This document shows, one piece after another, positions 25,060 to 38,500 of a stretch of 64,000 nt of DNA (positions are counted from its first letter, which is position 1; each line of letters opens with the position of its first letter). Location: positions 2,125,796 through 2,189,795 of the forward strand of contig NW_006763137.1 of the NCBI RefSeq assembly GCF_000264905.1. Reading direction: 5' to 3'. The position numbers and the translations under genes were made by a program. The notes under the pieces were generated by a model that did no database searches, was not told where the DNA came from, and saw nothing but the letters and a program-made list of their open reading frames with translations. The DNA is from Stereum hirsutum FP-91666 SS1. Its lineage: Eukaryota > Basidiomycota > Agaricomycetes > Russulales > Stereaceae.

Positions 25060-25727
25060 CCATCATATTCTTGTATGTCGGTCTTGCCTCATTATTGTCA
25101 TAGGAATCCTATCTTGAATATGTTCCCTATACTTTGATTGGAGTAGTAAAATAATACTTGATGGTATTTGTTTAGGCGTAATATTTCAAACTCTTTTCGC
25201 TAGTTATATTATGAATGTGAACTGGTGTGTCGATCTTGGGATATTGAACTCTGGACATTGGATTAAGAGGGTCTTTGAACTCTTCTATTTTTAATGTCCA
25301 CCACTTCTATCGATCATTCACATATTTAGTCAGGTTCTCCTATTATTAGGGTAATTCATTTGGGTGTTCTTCTCTCTGCACGGTGACCCAAAGGAGTAAG
25401 TGCCGCGATGAGGGTCTGTATACTATGTTTCAGATACGTCTTCTATTCCCGTCCAACTCGGACTGTACCTGATTCGCTTTCTCATAGATAATAAAAGTCT
25501 TTGCCTCGAGTCATTCCCCCCTCTGTCCATTATTGCACTGTTAGGTGTTCATGTCCACTTCCTTCTGTTATATTGTGCTACTGGGACTGATCCTATTCTG
25601 CCTAGTCAAAGGTCAAACCAAACATAATCCATTAAACCACATTCTCCATAACTTGTCTCAAGTAAGCTATCAATAGATTCATTGCTGGTTCCTTCAGTTA
25701 CTCATGAGTTGCAGATCTCAAAACAAT

Positions 25728-27577
25728 ATGTCTCTGAAGCGTATCAACCAAGCTGGTCTTCAATGCCTGGTCAACTACCCGTACGCTTGCCCATACACTT
25801 TGTATACAGTCAAATCCCTCATATAGATATTGAACTAGGCAAGCAACCGGTTGGCCACGCCTTCAACAAGCCCCAGAGCTCTTGACTCAAATATTGGACG
25901 ATTGTGATAACAATACAAGAGTTGCTATGACTCGTGTTAGCAAACTGGTCCGCAATTGTGCAACAGCCGCGGTGTGGCACACTGCAAATCCCAAAGTGTT
26001 TATGGCTCTTGTCCATTGCTCGTTATCACAGACGCCGGCTAGATTCGATGAAGGCGATGTCATAGTACGTACCAACATTGTATTTGATACTGCAGTGACT
26101 GACTTTCCTTTAGTACATACGCACTGCTCCAATGGCCACTCAATGGAAATCATGGCTACCGCTCGCAGAATACGTGAAAGTATTCCAGGACAATTCCCTC
26201 CACGATGGTCACAAGCTCACCAAGGATGGCATCCAGCTCCTGAATACAACTCGCCCGGTTCTTCATATATTCCCCAACCTACACACCGTCTACATCTTCG
26301 ACTACAATTTCTTGCCAATCTTCATGTCACCAAACCTCAGTATAATACACCTCACCATGACGCAAGAATTCATCCAGGACCAGAGTCACATCAGCTCCAT
26401 CGCTTCTGCACTCAAAGACTACTGCCCTAACATCACCGAGCTCCACATATATTCTGTCAGTGAATGAGATTGTCAACTTAGCCATAAGAAGACTATCCAG
26501 GCACTCTGCGCCCTCATCACATCGGTCTGCTCCACCCTTATCCATGTCAGCTTTCCGGTGCATCTCGTCACTTATGAAATCCTTGAACGACTCATGCGCT
26601 GTCCACACCTTCAATCAATAGGCCAATCAATACAACCCAACAGAATCGGCCTACGGAGTCATACGGATATATGCAGAGGATTGAACTGCCATGTCATCAA
26701 TTCGTATAAACGAAATGACATAGAGTCACCGCACACACCATTCCCTGTGATCGAAGAAATAGACCTTCTGGTGCCAAACTTCAAGGCTGCTCGCATATTA
26801 TTCTGCTGCTACACATTTTCCAATCTCGACACCCTCAATCTCTCCTTCCTCGGGACGAAACAGGTGGAATGGTCAAAATCCAAACACGACGATTTATTAC
26901 AAAACATACATCACTGTGCACCTCAGCTCAAACATCTTGGCCTATTTATTCTCTCCCCACCATCTTCATTCGTCAAAGACTTCCCGAGGATTCAATGGGC
27001 GAGTCTTCAAGTCGTGGCGAGGTTTACGCTCCTGGAATCATTTCAGCTCCTTCATCCTTACCCAGCTGAGATCACTCGCTCTCAGATTGGTATACTCCTC
27101 TCCAAGCTTCCGCACCTCACCAAATTCATTCTTAATCCGCATCCTGGAGTGCATACGGGATCTTCATTCGGGGTGGATGTGCTTTCAGAGGTGGCCAGAC
27201 GGAGACCAGAGTTGCAGGAGTTGGGATTGTTCTTCAATAAGAACATAAATCTACCGCTGAAGAGCATCCCGGTGACTCCTTTCCATTCCCTTAGACTCTT
27301 TTATCATGGAACTTCAACGGTACCTGGTGCCCAAAAACCTTTCAAAGATCTTTCTTGCTACTTAATGTCCATTTTTCCTCCTGATACTGAATTTTCGCAT
27401 TATCCTGAAAATTTCACCTTCTTGAAAAACAAGCGTAGTTTTACTATTCTTCCGATTACCCATGAGGTCGTAGATGCTAGATTACGTCCTGCTACTGATG
27501 CGGCCCAGCTGTGGATTCAAGTGAAGGAGACCATGGATCTTATTAGGGACTTGAGAGCGGATTTACTTACGAATTAG
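25728..27577 (+). pseudogene. F-box/LRR-type protein with one in-frame stop
   Basis: Exons 25728-25780, 25839-26064 and 26114-27577 join to 581 codons. Exon 2 has the F-box-like segment APELLTQILDDCDNNTRVAM, and exon 3 is leucine-rich and aligns along its whole length with the preceding gene (for example LTKFILNPHP matches LTRFILNPHP). At 26465-26467 a TGA follows LHIYSVSE, and the same frame then resumes as DCQLSHKKTIQALC. The neighbour reads straight through this place, and the only possible intron would be 33 nt, well below the 50-60 nt used elsewhere, so a nonsense mutation is more likely. The spacer 27578-28119 shows no gene. Confidence 0.65.
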
Positions 27578-28119
27578 TTCATTTGGTATTGTTTATATCC
27601 TTTTACGAACCACTTTGATTTATGACCCTTGAAGATCATTCACGTTGATTAGTACAATAACAATTGGACTCAATTCTCTTAATCTAATTAAGAATTCAAG
27701 TTTACTGTTGTTGATGCATCAGCCATTGTGCGTGGATTATTCCCTCCATAAAATATTCAAACTAACAATGTGACTTGGATAATCTTTATAGTGGAATGAA
27801 TATCACACGGTTATTTCCATCAATATGAAGTTCGTCTACTCTCGATCATCATTGTCATATGAGTTGGTTCTACTCTATATCAGTATATTGACACCCTTCT
27901 TCTGACTCTTCTAGTGTCGTGTAAACCAATCTCATTCACGGCTTTCATTTATGGCGAAGAACAGAAGATTCATTTCGGTACCTTCAACACCCTGAAACAC
28001 GTTTATTGCATTGTCTGTACTGGTTAAATACTGACAGTATCTCGCCGTTTGCTCAACTTACATCCCATCCCCGTACTTCACTGCAATCATTCTCACCCAA
28101 CTTTGTTTTCATATCAACC

Positions 28120-30551
28120 ATGCCTCGTAAAGCCGCCACTGCCAACTCTGGAAATGCTGCCTTGTCTAAGAATGCTGGCGATGTGGCCGGTTCTGCTGCT
28201 GCCCAGTCTCCTGCACGCCGTAATACGCGAGGGTTAGTATTACTACTTTGCTCATACATCGAGTAATATTGATTGTATATGTGCGTAGACAAGTTAAATC
28301 TGACAAGGAAAAAGATAACAAGAAGGGTGTTGGAAAAGGCAATGTCCAGGAAAGGTGTGTTAATTCATGCTCATCACGAATAAGTGTCATTATTGCAACT
28401 CAATACTTGTGTTTAGTACCAACAAGAAGGTTGCTAAGCGCAAGCATACTTCCGATAATGAGGACGATGAAGATGTCAAGAATGCTCCTGAGTATGTATA
28501 TACTCTTTCTATAAGTTTATAATGCATACATTCATTCCTGTAATAGCCAAACCCCCCCACCGTCTAGTCCGCCTGGTATATCTCCTCCTTCAACACCTTC
28601 TCCTTTGAAGAAACTTAAAGGGGCTGGGTAAGTATATGTCATGCTCAAGAGAAATATATATTGACGTTACTGTGTATATGATATAGTAAAAGGACACTGG
28701 AAGGTGTAATCATTGATACGCCTTCCAAGTCGCCTGGAAAGAAGTATGTTATTTTGCTTATTGATCTAGTCTTATACTGATATGCTATCAGGCCGGTTCG
28801 CTTTGAGACTCCACCGCCTTTGGAAGTGCAAGTGCCAAAGACACCAAGGTCTTCGGCGAAGAAACATGCAATGAACATAGATGATGACAATCCGTTCATG
28901 TCTAAGGATGTTAGCCGGCAAAAGGGGCACACCAAATCGTATGTGCTTTTCTATTTATTAGACTTACTGTAACTGACACATTGCACAGTTCTGCGAGTCA
29001 ATTATCGAATCAACAACTTTGGGAGAAGCGAGCTGCCCTTGCACGTCTCATGAAAGAAATCGAGGCTCAGATAGGTGACACTGGAGATCAAGCTCAATCT
29101 GAAACTTACAGTGATGAAGAGCATAATATGACTGTTGATGGCTATGAGAAGGACGACTTTGTTGTTGACGATGAGGCTGAAGAGGATGGCGATGCTGGAG
29201 ATGAGGATGGTGCAGAGTACGACGATGCTCAGGAAAATAATGAACAGCAGGAATATACGCATGGAGAGGAGGAAGAGGAGGTGGAAGAGGAGGAGGAAGA
29301 GGAGCCTGAACAACCCAAGCGAGCAAAGACTTCCAAGGTTAGTTATTTTCTATATCCATTACCGGCGCTTTCTAATTTCATGTGTTATCAAAATACTGTT
29401 AGGCCTCTTCTTCAAGGATTCCTGACAATGGCAATGACACCGATCCCGGGGAACTTTCTTCTGACTCTATTCAAAGGCGCAAGAAGATTGCCCAAGGAAA
29501 GAAGAAGGCGGCAGACCCAGAGGTTGAAAAGGATGGTGCAGGATCCATTCAGATTCATGGGTATTCATGTTTTGTTTAATTTTTCACATGTCTGCATCTC
29601 ATATTTTGACTTCTTCAGATTCCCGAAGAAGAGCGGTGTCAATGTCAAGGATACAAGGTACTGGTGTCACATTCTGCGTATCATTTGTGATATTTGGCTC
29701 ACTCTTATATTTCAACAGGAAGTACAACATGTCTATTTGTAGTGTGACGAGTCGTACCCTACAGCACAAACTTGTGCAGGCAAGCTTCAGAAATGTTCCC
29801 CCGTATCCAGAGTAAGTTGTTTAAATGATTATCTATATTTATAAGTATGCTCATGAGCATTTAGGGCTGGTGGTATCACTGGTTCCACTTCAACAATTGA
29901 TCTAGATTTCCTGGATGATAGCTCTTTCACTGGGATTCAGATACCGTGAGTTATTTCATTGCAGTGATACAATATTTTGATACTGATTTGTGGTACAGGG
30001 CACTGGTTCAGCTTCTCACATTCACCCAGGCTGGGCGATTTCACAATCCCGCATATGCCAATCCCGATGATTTCTCCACCGCCTTTGGAGTATCCACGAA
30101 CCCGACCATTCACATTCCTGATACTATCATTCCGTCGCTCTTCATTTCCTTCGGAATCGTACATCAATCCAATACCATCAAAGGTCGAGCGATCGGTGCC
30201 AATAGTACCAAGGGGTATAAGGATATTCAGATATACCATATCAGTCAATATCACGAGAGGGCAATTGCTTTCATGTGCCGAACCCTTGGCGAAAGTGAAC
30301 TGTCTCTTTATACCTATGAAGGAGCAGTTGGGTACAGTACAATGTTTGGTGAACTTGGTGAGCAATTATATTACCTGCTACTTGAAATCAAATTAACTTA
30401 TAGTCAACTTATCCACAGCGTCACCGACTCGTCCCTCTCCGACCAAGAAGAAGAACAGTGCTGGCCCCTCCTCACCCTCCAAGCCCAGTCCCCTTGACAA
30501 CATGCGGCGAGCCAACATGAAGAAGACTGTCCCAGTTACCAATTCAATTGG
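28120..30551 (+). CDS. Acidic multi-exon protein, 3' end lost in the N gap
   Basis: Thirteen exons join in frame: 28120-28232, 28289-28354, 28417-28491, 28547-28627, 28687-28743, 28792-28938, 28989-29337, 29403-29560, 29619-29657, 29719-29811, 29865-29945, 29999-30357 and 30419 into the gap. The start is MPRKAATANSGNAALSKN. The first half is lysine- and proline-rich with phospho-site-like SPGK and TPSKSP motifs, then a coiled-coil stretch (QLWEKRAALARLMKEIEAQI), then a long run of Glu and Asp ending KRAKTSK. The second half is more globular (ALVQLLTFTQAGRFHNPAYA, YHISQYHERAIAFMCRTLGE). The last exon is rich in Lys/Ser/Pro before 30551. A nuclear, chromatin-type or transposon-associated protein is plausible, but I do not recognise the family. 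Confidence 0.6.
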
Positions 30552-31466
30552 NNNNNNNNNNNNNNNNNNNNNNNNNNNNNNNNNNNNNNNNNNNNNNNNN
30601 NNNNNNNNNNNNNNNNNNNNNNNNNNNNNNNNNNNNNNNNNNNNNNNNNNNNNNNNNNNNNNNNNNNNNNNNNNNNNNNNNNNNNNNNNNNNNNNNNNNN
30701 NNNNNNNNNNNNNNNNNNNNNNNNNNNNNNNNNNNNNNNNNNNNNNNNNNNNNNNNNNNNNNNNNNNNNNNNNNNNNNNNNNNNNNNNNNNNNNNNNNNN
30801 NNNNNNNNNNNNNNNNNNNNNNNNNNNNNNNNNNNNNNNNNNNNNNNNNNNNNNNNNNNNNNNNNNNNNNNNNNNNNNNNNNNNNNNNNNNNNNNNNNNN
30901 NNNNNNNNNNNNNNNNNNNNNNNNNNNNNNNNNNNNNNNNNNNNNNNNNNNNNNNNNNNNNNNNNNNNNNNNNNNNNNNNNNNNNNNNNNNNNNNNNNNN
31001 NNNNNNNNNNNNNNNNNNNNNNNNNNNNNNNNNNNNNNNNNNNNNNNNNNNNNNNNNNNNNNNNNNNNNNNNNNNNNNNNNNNNNNNNNNNNNNNNNNNN
31101 NNNNNNNNNNNNNNNNNNNNNNNNNNNNNNNNNNNNNNNNNNNNNNNNNNNNNNNNNNNNNNNNNNNNNNNNNNNNNNNNNNNNNNNNNNNNNNNNNNNN
31201 NNNNNNNNNNNNNNNNNNNNNNNNNNNNNNNNNNNNNNNNNNNNNNNNNNNNNNNNNNNNNNNNNNNNNNNNNNNNNNNNNNNNNNNNNNNNNNNNNNNN
31301 NNNNNNNNNNNNNNNNNNNNNNNNNNNNNNNNNNNNNNNNNNNNNNNNNNNNNNNNNNNNNNNNNNNNNNNNNNNNNNNNNNNNNNNNNNNNNNNNNNNN
31401 NNNNNNNNNNNNNNNNNNNNNNNNNNNNNNNNNNNNNNNNNNNNNNNNNNNNNNNNNNNNNNNNNN
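30552..31466. other. Assembly gap, 915 N
   Basis: A run of undetermined bases. The sequence to the left is the last visible exon of the acidic-protein gene; the sequence to the right is clearly more AT-rich. The gap may hide the end of one gene, a transposon border or a collapsed repeat. Confidence 1.
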
Positions 31467-32196
31467 GGATGGGTCAAGGAAGTCTAATTTGCGGTCATAT
31501 CGATTAGACATTGAACCTGTCCAACCGGACTGGAAGGCGAGTATGATAAATTTTCACTTTTTATTTGAAGACAAGCAACGTTCTATGGTGGAATATTCCT
31601 GGCCAGGAATTGATGGTCCTGGTCCTTCCTCAGTACGATTTGGAGCTCCGGCTGAGCGTATTCATCAAAGTAAGACAGACAGCATCCACCTTCATTTTGT
31701 ATGGCTGACAATAAACTCAGAACCCATGGACCATTACCTTCATAATATGGATGCCTGTATTTTCGGAGAACAGCGTGCAGAAACACATCGACTCATCTTG
31801 AGGGAGGGAACCAAAACTATGGCAAAGTATATGGGTGGATGGCCACGAATGCCTCTGATGCATGGTATATGTCTTCCGTCTACAATCAAAGGTCAGTTTG
31901 ACATACTAGTTTGGTCATGTACAATCCTAACTTTATTATGTGTACCAGTGCCTACTTGGGATGTACAGCATCACTTTCTACATTCAGATCAAGTGTCAGC
32001 CATACCTTTAGAACAATTATGGCACCAACCTCTAAAGACTGGTTGTGACATATTATCTTGGAAGGATGAGATTTCTGCGGGAAGTTTTGTGGCAGTTGCA
32101 TTTGTTCCTACCCGGACAGAGGATCCTGAAAATGGACGACCAATCCTGAAACGATACTTACACGGAGTTTATATTATCTTACCTCCTACTGTCTAA
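31467..32196 (+). CDS. 3' part of an unrecognised AT-rich gene
   Basis: Three exons, from the gap to 31669, 31721-31891 and 31949-32196, join in frame across 51-nt and 57-nt introns (GTAAGA...CTCAG and GTCAGT...CCAG). They end in a stop at 32194-32196 after GVYIILPPTV. Visible segments include SMVEYSWPGIDGPGPSSVRF and MAKYMGGWPRMPLMHGI. The 5' end lies in the N gap. The codon use is more AT-rich than in the acidic-protein gene before the gap and resembles the Helitron that follows, so it may belong to a mobile element rather than to the upstream gene. I do not recognise the product. Confidence 0.5.
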
Positions 32197-32395
32197 ATAT
32201 GTATCTTATCTAATTCGACCTCTTTGGCTGGCAAAAAATAACACATGCAATTATCACATGGATATAAGTTCTGCCTGTACCCGGTTTGCTAGAACGACTG
32301 TACACCCTGTTTCACCTACATCAAATGAAATTGATCACAAATGAAATTGATCACACACTAGGGGATGAAACATTTAATATCTGTCTTTCTACACT

Positions 32396-32403
32396 TATAA
32401 AAG
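32396..32403 (+). promoter_or_regulatory. Candidate TATA box of the Helitron gene
   Basis: TATAAAAG lies 102 nt upstream of the ATG at 32505, in an AT-rich leader that also carries a tandem AAATGAAATTGATCAC pair at about 32324-32355. This is position and sequence match only. Confidence 0.4.
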
Positions 32404-32504
32404 CACAGGTGTTTGCTGCTACACTTTCTCTTCCTAATCCCCATCATCCGCAAACCTCACATTGACTTATATTCATACCCCTCATCGTCTACAGACCTCA
32501 CATC

Positions 32505-35500
32505 ATGAATAAGACCACTTATTCATACATTGCCACAACATTATGCATTCTGACAGCATGCCCTATCTCATTCTTCCTAAATTGGAGTATAGCCAGCCTC
32601 AAAGATGGGCTTTCTATGCTTTTGGCTATTATGTCATCCATTATTCTATCCTATGGGATATACAAGTTAATCATACAAGTTATATTTGCACAAGATGTAC
32701 AATCATTTGATGCTGCACAAGCTGTATCTTCACAGGTTGACTTAGAACGTATTGTTCAAGTCGGTGGAGCATACGCACCCAAACGTTATAGCTTTACATT
32801 GTTACGGTCATATAAACCTGACCTTTCTGAAGAATACAAAGAAACCTTCTTTCATTTTGAAACCATGGTACGGATAAATAATATACATCCTAAGTATATG
32901 ACACATCCATATGTGGTTGTCCAAGTGCCTTTACACATACTGCTCAATGAAAGCAAAGATACACTAGGGTCTATTGCCAGACTTCATGGCATACCTGTTC
33001 ATTCAAGAACACCTGTTGCCTCAGTACGGGAGTCCCTTGAGAAACATCAGACCTGTGATATTTGTAGATCCACTATATTTATATTTTATATTGCTACCTC
33101 AACACTATCAAGCACTGAGCGTTCCACAAATCACAAGCGCCGCCACATTGATAATAACACCAATAGTGTGCCCATGACCAATAATGGTACAAAGAATAAA
33201 CATAAACCAACAAACAATGATAATGTGTACACAGAACTGTTCCCGCCACGGCCGCCATCAACCTCAGTATTAACACATATTGTAAACTCATTTTGTGAGG
33301 CGTTGGAACCAGACAATGTTATGGAAGAAGGATGTGCTGTTTGCGGTTTGCTTTCATTGACTAAAACCATGATACCTTTGTCTGATGCCAAGATCAATAT
33401 ATCACTTTTATCACACAACAATAGTAAACTTACTCGTAAAGAACGATTTACAATTGATGACCCCATTGAAGATATTGACGGTCCTGTTATAGATCATAAT
33501 TGTAATAAAATATGCACAGAATGTTATAATAAGCTCAAGAAAAATAAAATACCCGCAAATGCACTTGTTCTAGGTAACTGGATTGGAGATGTACCCAGAG
33601 TTATGAAGGGGCTGTCAATGGCAGAAAAGATGATGATATCTAGGGTACATCATAATTGATGTATTGTGCGAGTTGCAAAGTCCGGACAGCATCGAATGAA
33701 AGGAAATGCTATATGTTGGTCTGTGCCTATGCCCAATATATATAAAGCCTTACCTCCTACACCAGAGGAAATGAACGAAGTACTTGCATTTGTATATTTA
33801 GGGCCAGAAAAGCCTACAGAAGATGATTATAAACGTACCCCATTACTAGTACGCAAAAATAAAGTAAAGAATGCCTTGGAATGGCTCAAATTAAATCATG
33901 ATCAATATCATGATTTGACAATAGCTTATGATGTGTTGGACCGATATTCAGAGAATACACCAATAGTAGTCACTGATTATAGACATTCTGATAATCCTAT
34001 ACAGCCGGAAGCAACTGCAGTGACAGGAGATGAGTCAGAAGAAGGAACAGAGACAGGGCCATGTACCTTTCAAGTTCATGGCCTAGTGGGATCTGACTTG
34101 GAGCACATGAATACACAGCAATATAAGGCAGAGGCATTGAAGCATTTATTGCATGGAGGTACCGCCCTGGGTATTGGTAGGTCAGAAGAACCTGAAAGTT
34201 TATGGGATAATCCTACTTTGTATCCTCAAATATTCCCTTGGCTATTTCCATATGGTAAAGGAGGTATTGGTCATGCACTAGCTAAGAATAAGGTAGAAGA
34301 TCACACACGTAAAGGGCAATTACTACTTTACCATGACAAACGCTTTCAAGTTGATCCTATGTTTCCATTGGTTGCTTTAAATCATGAACAAATCAAACAA
34401 TGTGCTCAAGCTGGTAATCTTTTGACTAACAAAGCTAATTTTAACTCAGTAGCAGATTGCTTGGTTAATTTAGATCAGTCAACCTTACTGTCTCTGATTG
34501 AAAAAATGAAGGAGGGTAAACTTGTTAAAACGCAGACTCAAGAAGAGAAGGACTGTTTTAGAGTAATTTCAGACATTGATTACGTAGCACAACATGTGTC
34601 AAACTCTAGAACTAACCAAAAGTATATGCGAAATGAAGCGTGGGCACTTGTTCATTATCTTGGGGCCCCTCACTGGTTCATAACATTCTCTCCTACGGAT
34701 AATAAACATCCATTATGCTTATATTATGCAGATACAGATGAAAAAATATACCCCAATATTTGGGATAATACAGCTAGAATGAAGCTTATTGCAAGAAACC
34801 CAGTGGCATCAGCCCGTTTCTTCAAAGTTATAGTGGACTTGTTCATTAAATATGTCTTAGGCGTTAATAATCCTGATAAACTTGGATTGTATGGTGAAAC
34901 GGAAGGATATTACGCCACTGTTGAGCAACAAGGTCGTCTCATGCTACATTTACATGCTCTTCTTTGGATCAAGCATGGATTAACACCTCAAGAAGTGCGT
35001 GATCGTATTCTCGATGAAAATTCTGACTTTCAGACTCGATTGGTACAATACATTGAAAGTGTACAGAAAGGAGAGTTTTATACAGGTACAATGGCCACAG
35101 TAGCTGTAAGAGCGCGTGAGGAAGAAGCATCGCCTAACTATCAATGTCCCACACTTTGCCTTCCTGAGAAAGCTCCTGCTCCATGTGAACCTCACTTTAG
35201 CAATGAGTCAGAAACAGAATGCTTAAAGTGTACTACCAGCAACTCTTGGTGGTCTAATGTGTTTCAGAAGGTGGTAGATATCATTTTATTTAGATCAAAT
35301 AGACATAGCTGTGAAAAAGGAGGGTGTAAAACCAATAAGCTTCATAACTGTAAAGCACGATTTCCAAGGGACACCTATCTTGAATCTTCCATTGATCCTG
35401 ACACAGGAAGTCTCCGGCTACGCAAAGGAGAGGCCTGGCTGAATACATTTTCACCTATCCTGACCTTTCTCATGAGATGTAATACAGATGTCACTAATCT

Positions 35501-38500
35501 ATTGTCAGGTACAGCTATTAAAGCTGTTATAGCTTACACAACTGATTATATTATAAAGCCAGGTTTGCAAACACATGTAATGTTTGATGCTGTTAAAACT
35601 GTATTTGAAAAAAATGAAGACATTCTTCATGGTGATGCTAGTAAAGGAGTAAAGGCACGCCAACTCATGGTAAAGATTGTAAATGCGCTAACCGCCCGTA
35701 AAGAAATTGGTGCTCCTATGGCTTGTCTTTATCTTCTAAGACATCCGGACCATTATACAAACTTTAAGTTCATTGTATGGTATTGGCCACAATTTGTTAA
35801 TCATATAAAAGAACAGTTTGGTATTCCTTTATATGGATCTGACAAAAACAGAGATAAGGTTACTATCCGCAGGGTAGAAGAGTCAATTGTATCATTGTCC
35901 CCTGTTATTGACTATATATACAGGCCATCTATATATGGTGATGTTTGTCTATATGACTGGATAACTATGTATACAAAGAAGTATTGTGGCCCTGCACGCT
36001 CAAGAAGAACTAAAAATACAGTAAATAAAATAAGTAATAATGAAGCAACAACACATCATATCATTCAGGAGGATGACAGTGCTGATGAGCTTGATTTATT
36101 CCGGCACATATCTCCAGATACCACAGAATGTATACCTGTGCCTGTAAATACTGAACAACCTTCACAGAGCTCATCAAACACTGTATATTCTGATGATGAA
36201 GACACATCTGAAACTATAGTTCCAGATGATAAAGAAGATACTGATGAAGATCCTGCAGACATCATGAGTGTTGATGAAAATGAGTTCATCCATAATACTA
36301 AGACATCCAAAGGAAAGAGTGTAAAAAGGTCCAAACCAAGTAAACCTATACATCAATTCCTTTCTGAACACCCGAGCTGGAAAATATATGACATTATTAA
36401 ACGGGAAGAAAACATGGTCCCAATACTGACAGGAGGAACACTTCCACGTAAGGATGGAAACCGTGAAGACTACTGTTTAACAATGCTGGTATTTTTCAAG
36501 CCATGGCGTTCTGGCAAGGATCTCAAAGCCAATACAGAAAACTGGGATACTATATTTCGATCTCATGATTTTACAGAAAGACAAGTGACTATCATGAAGA
36601 ACTTCCATATAAAACATGAATGTCATGATGCAAAAGATGATCATTATGCACAAAGAAAGAAAAATGCAGTTAACTCTGGTCATCTACCTGGCAACATATC
36701 TGACTATATTGATGACATGCATTATCAAAGTGAAGTAGACAAGTATGAAGACTCAGAAGATCTACTGGAACATGTAAGAAAACAGTCTAATAAAGAGGGC
36801 CGTGGGTATCAGAATAATAAGAACTTGATGAATCTAATGAAGAGTAAATTAATATTGACAGGGTGGACAGATAGAACTGATGTAGATATAGCATGTCCTC
36901 AATTTGAGCATTTTGACTCTGGTTTAAATTCCACCGCACAGTGGAGTGATTTACTTCAGACAAAGAAAGAAGAGGTTATTCGCCTTCGAACTGAAACAAT
37001 TGCAAAAGAAAAACAAGTTATGGCTAAGCAAACTGAAGATCAGATAGACTGGGTCGATACCGTTAAAGAGGTGGATCGGTCTTACTTACAAATGGACTTT
37101 CAAATGCAGAAAAAAGAGGATAAACAGCTTACTACAGCAACCATCATGAAATTTTCCTTGAATGAAGAACAAGAGCGAGCTTTTAGAATACTTGTAAATC
37201 ATGCAACTCACCCAACTGGAGAAAATTTACTATTATATGTTTGTGGTATGGCTGGTACAGGAAAATCACAAGTAATCAAAGCATGGAAACATTTCTTTAA
37301 ACGAAAGAATCAACCTTTTAGATTTATGGTTATGGCTCCAACAGCCTCTGCAGCTGCTGTTGTAGGGGGTTCAACTTATCATTCCACGTTAGGCTTTCAA
37401 AAATCAACCCCTATGAAAACTGTGTCGGCCTTGAATACTGTCAGAGAGCGATTAGACAATGTAGACTATATATTTTTAGATGAAATATCCATGGTAGATT
37501 GCACCAGCTTTTATGAGATGAGTGCTCAGATGTGTATAGCTACTGGTCTTATTGACTATCCTTTTGGGTCAAAAAACTTTGTCATTGCAGGTGACCCTGC
37601 TCAATTACCACCAGTTAAAATAGCTGGCCCAGCATTATACAGTGACACTGTAGGTTCTGTCATACATAGAACACATGCTCTCAAAATACAAAAACAATCT
37701 ATGGGAAAAGCATTATATCATCAGTTCATTCATGTGGTTATGCTTCGCCAAAATATGAGGCAGAAGGGACAGTCAGCAGAGGATGCTGCCTATAGAACAG
37801 TATTGGAAAATCTACGGTTTAAGAAATGCACACAAGCTGACTTGGATCTTATGTTAACACGTGTTGCTGGGAGAGGTCCTAACAATCCTAAAATATACGA
37901 TAAGAATTTCAGATCAGTTCCTATTATCACTGGCCGTAACGCTGCACGAGATCAGACTAATATTACAGGAGTAGGTCTCTTTGCAGCAGACACAGGTCAA
38001 CAATTAACCACCTTCTATTCTATAGATAAATTCAGAACATGGGCTGATACCGAAAAGAAGATTGAACGTAAAAGAGGAAAGAAACCAGTTGATTTGACTA
38101 GACAGACTGATGATGTAAATGGAAACATCCAGGAGGCCCTATGGAATTTATGGCCATCAAGAACAGAGCATCATCCTGGTATGCTTCACCTGTGTAAGGG
38201 CATGCCTGTTATGATAAAAGATAACCAAGCCACTGAACTCGCGGTCACAAATGGTGCTGAAGCAGAAGTTGTTGATTGGACATCACATCTACTGCCCGAT
38301 GGAAAACCTGTGTTAGATATACTGTTTGTCAAGTTGAAATACCCACCCTTTACAATTAAAATAGAAGGTTTACCAGACAATGTTGTACCAATCAAAAGAT
38401 TAGCAAAGGATATTAAATGCGGTATGAATGACGATACCACTATTTTGATAACACGTGATCAAATCCCTATTGTACAAGATTTTGCCATGACAGACTTTGC

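Noticed and set aside
26457..26489. 33-nt intron removing the TGA in the third F-box gene
   Set aside because: All other introns here are 48 nt or longer, and the paralogue has coding sequence aligned at this point.
30393..32196. Open frames running through the N block
   Set aside because: They exist only because N codons contain no stops; nothing is known of the sequence there.
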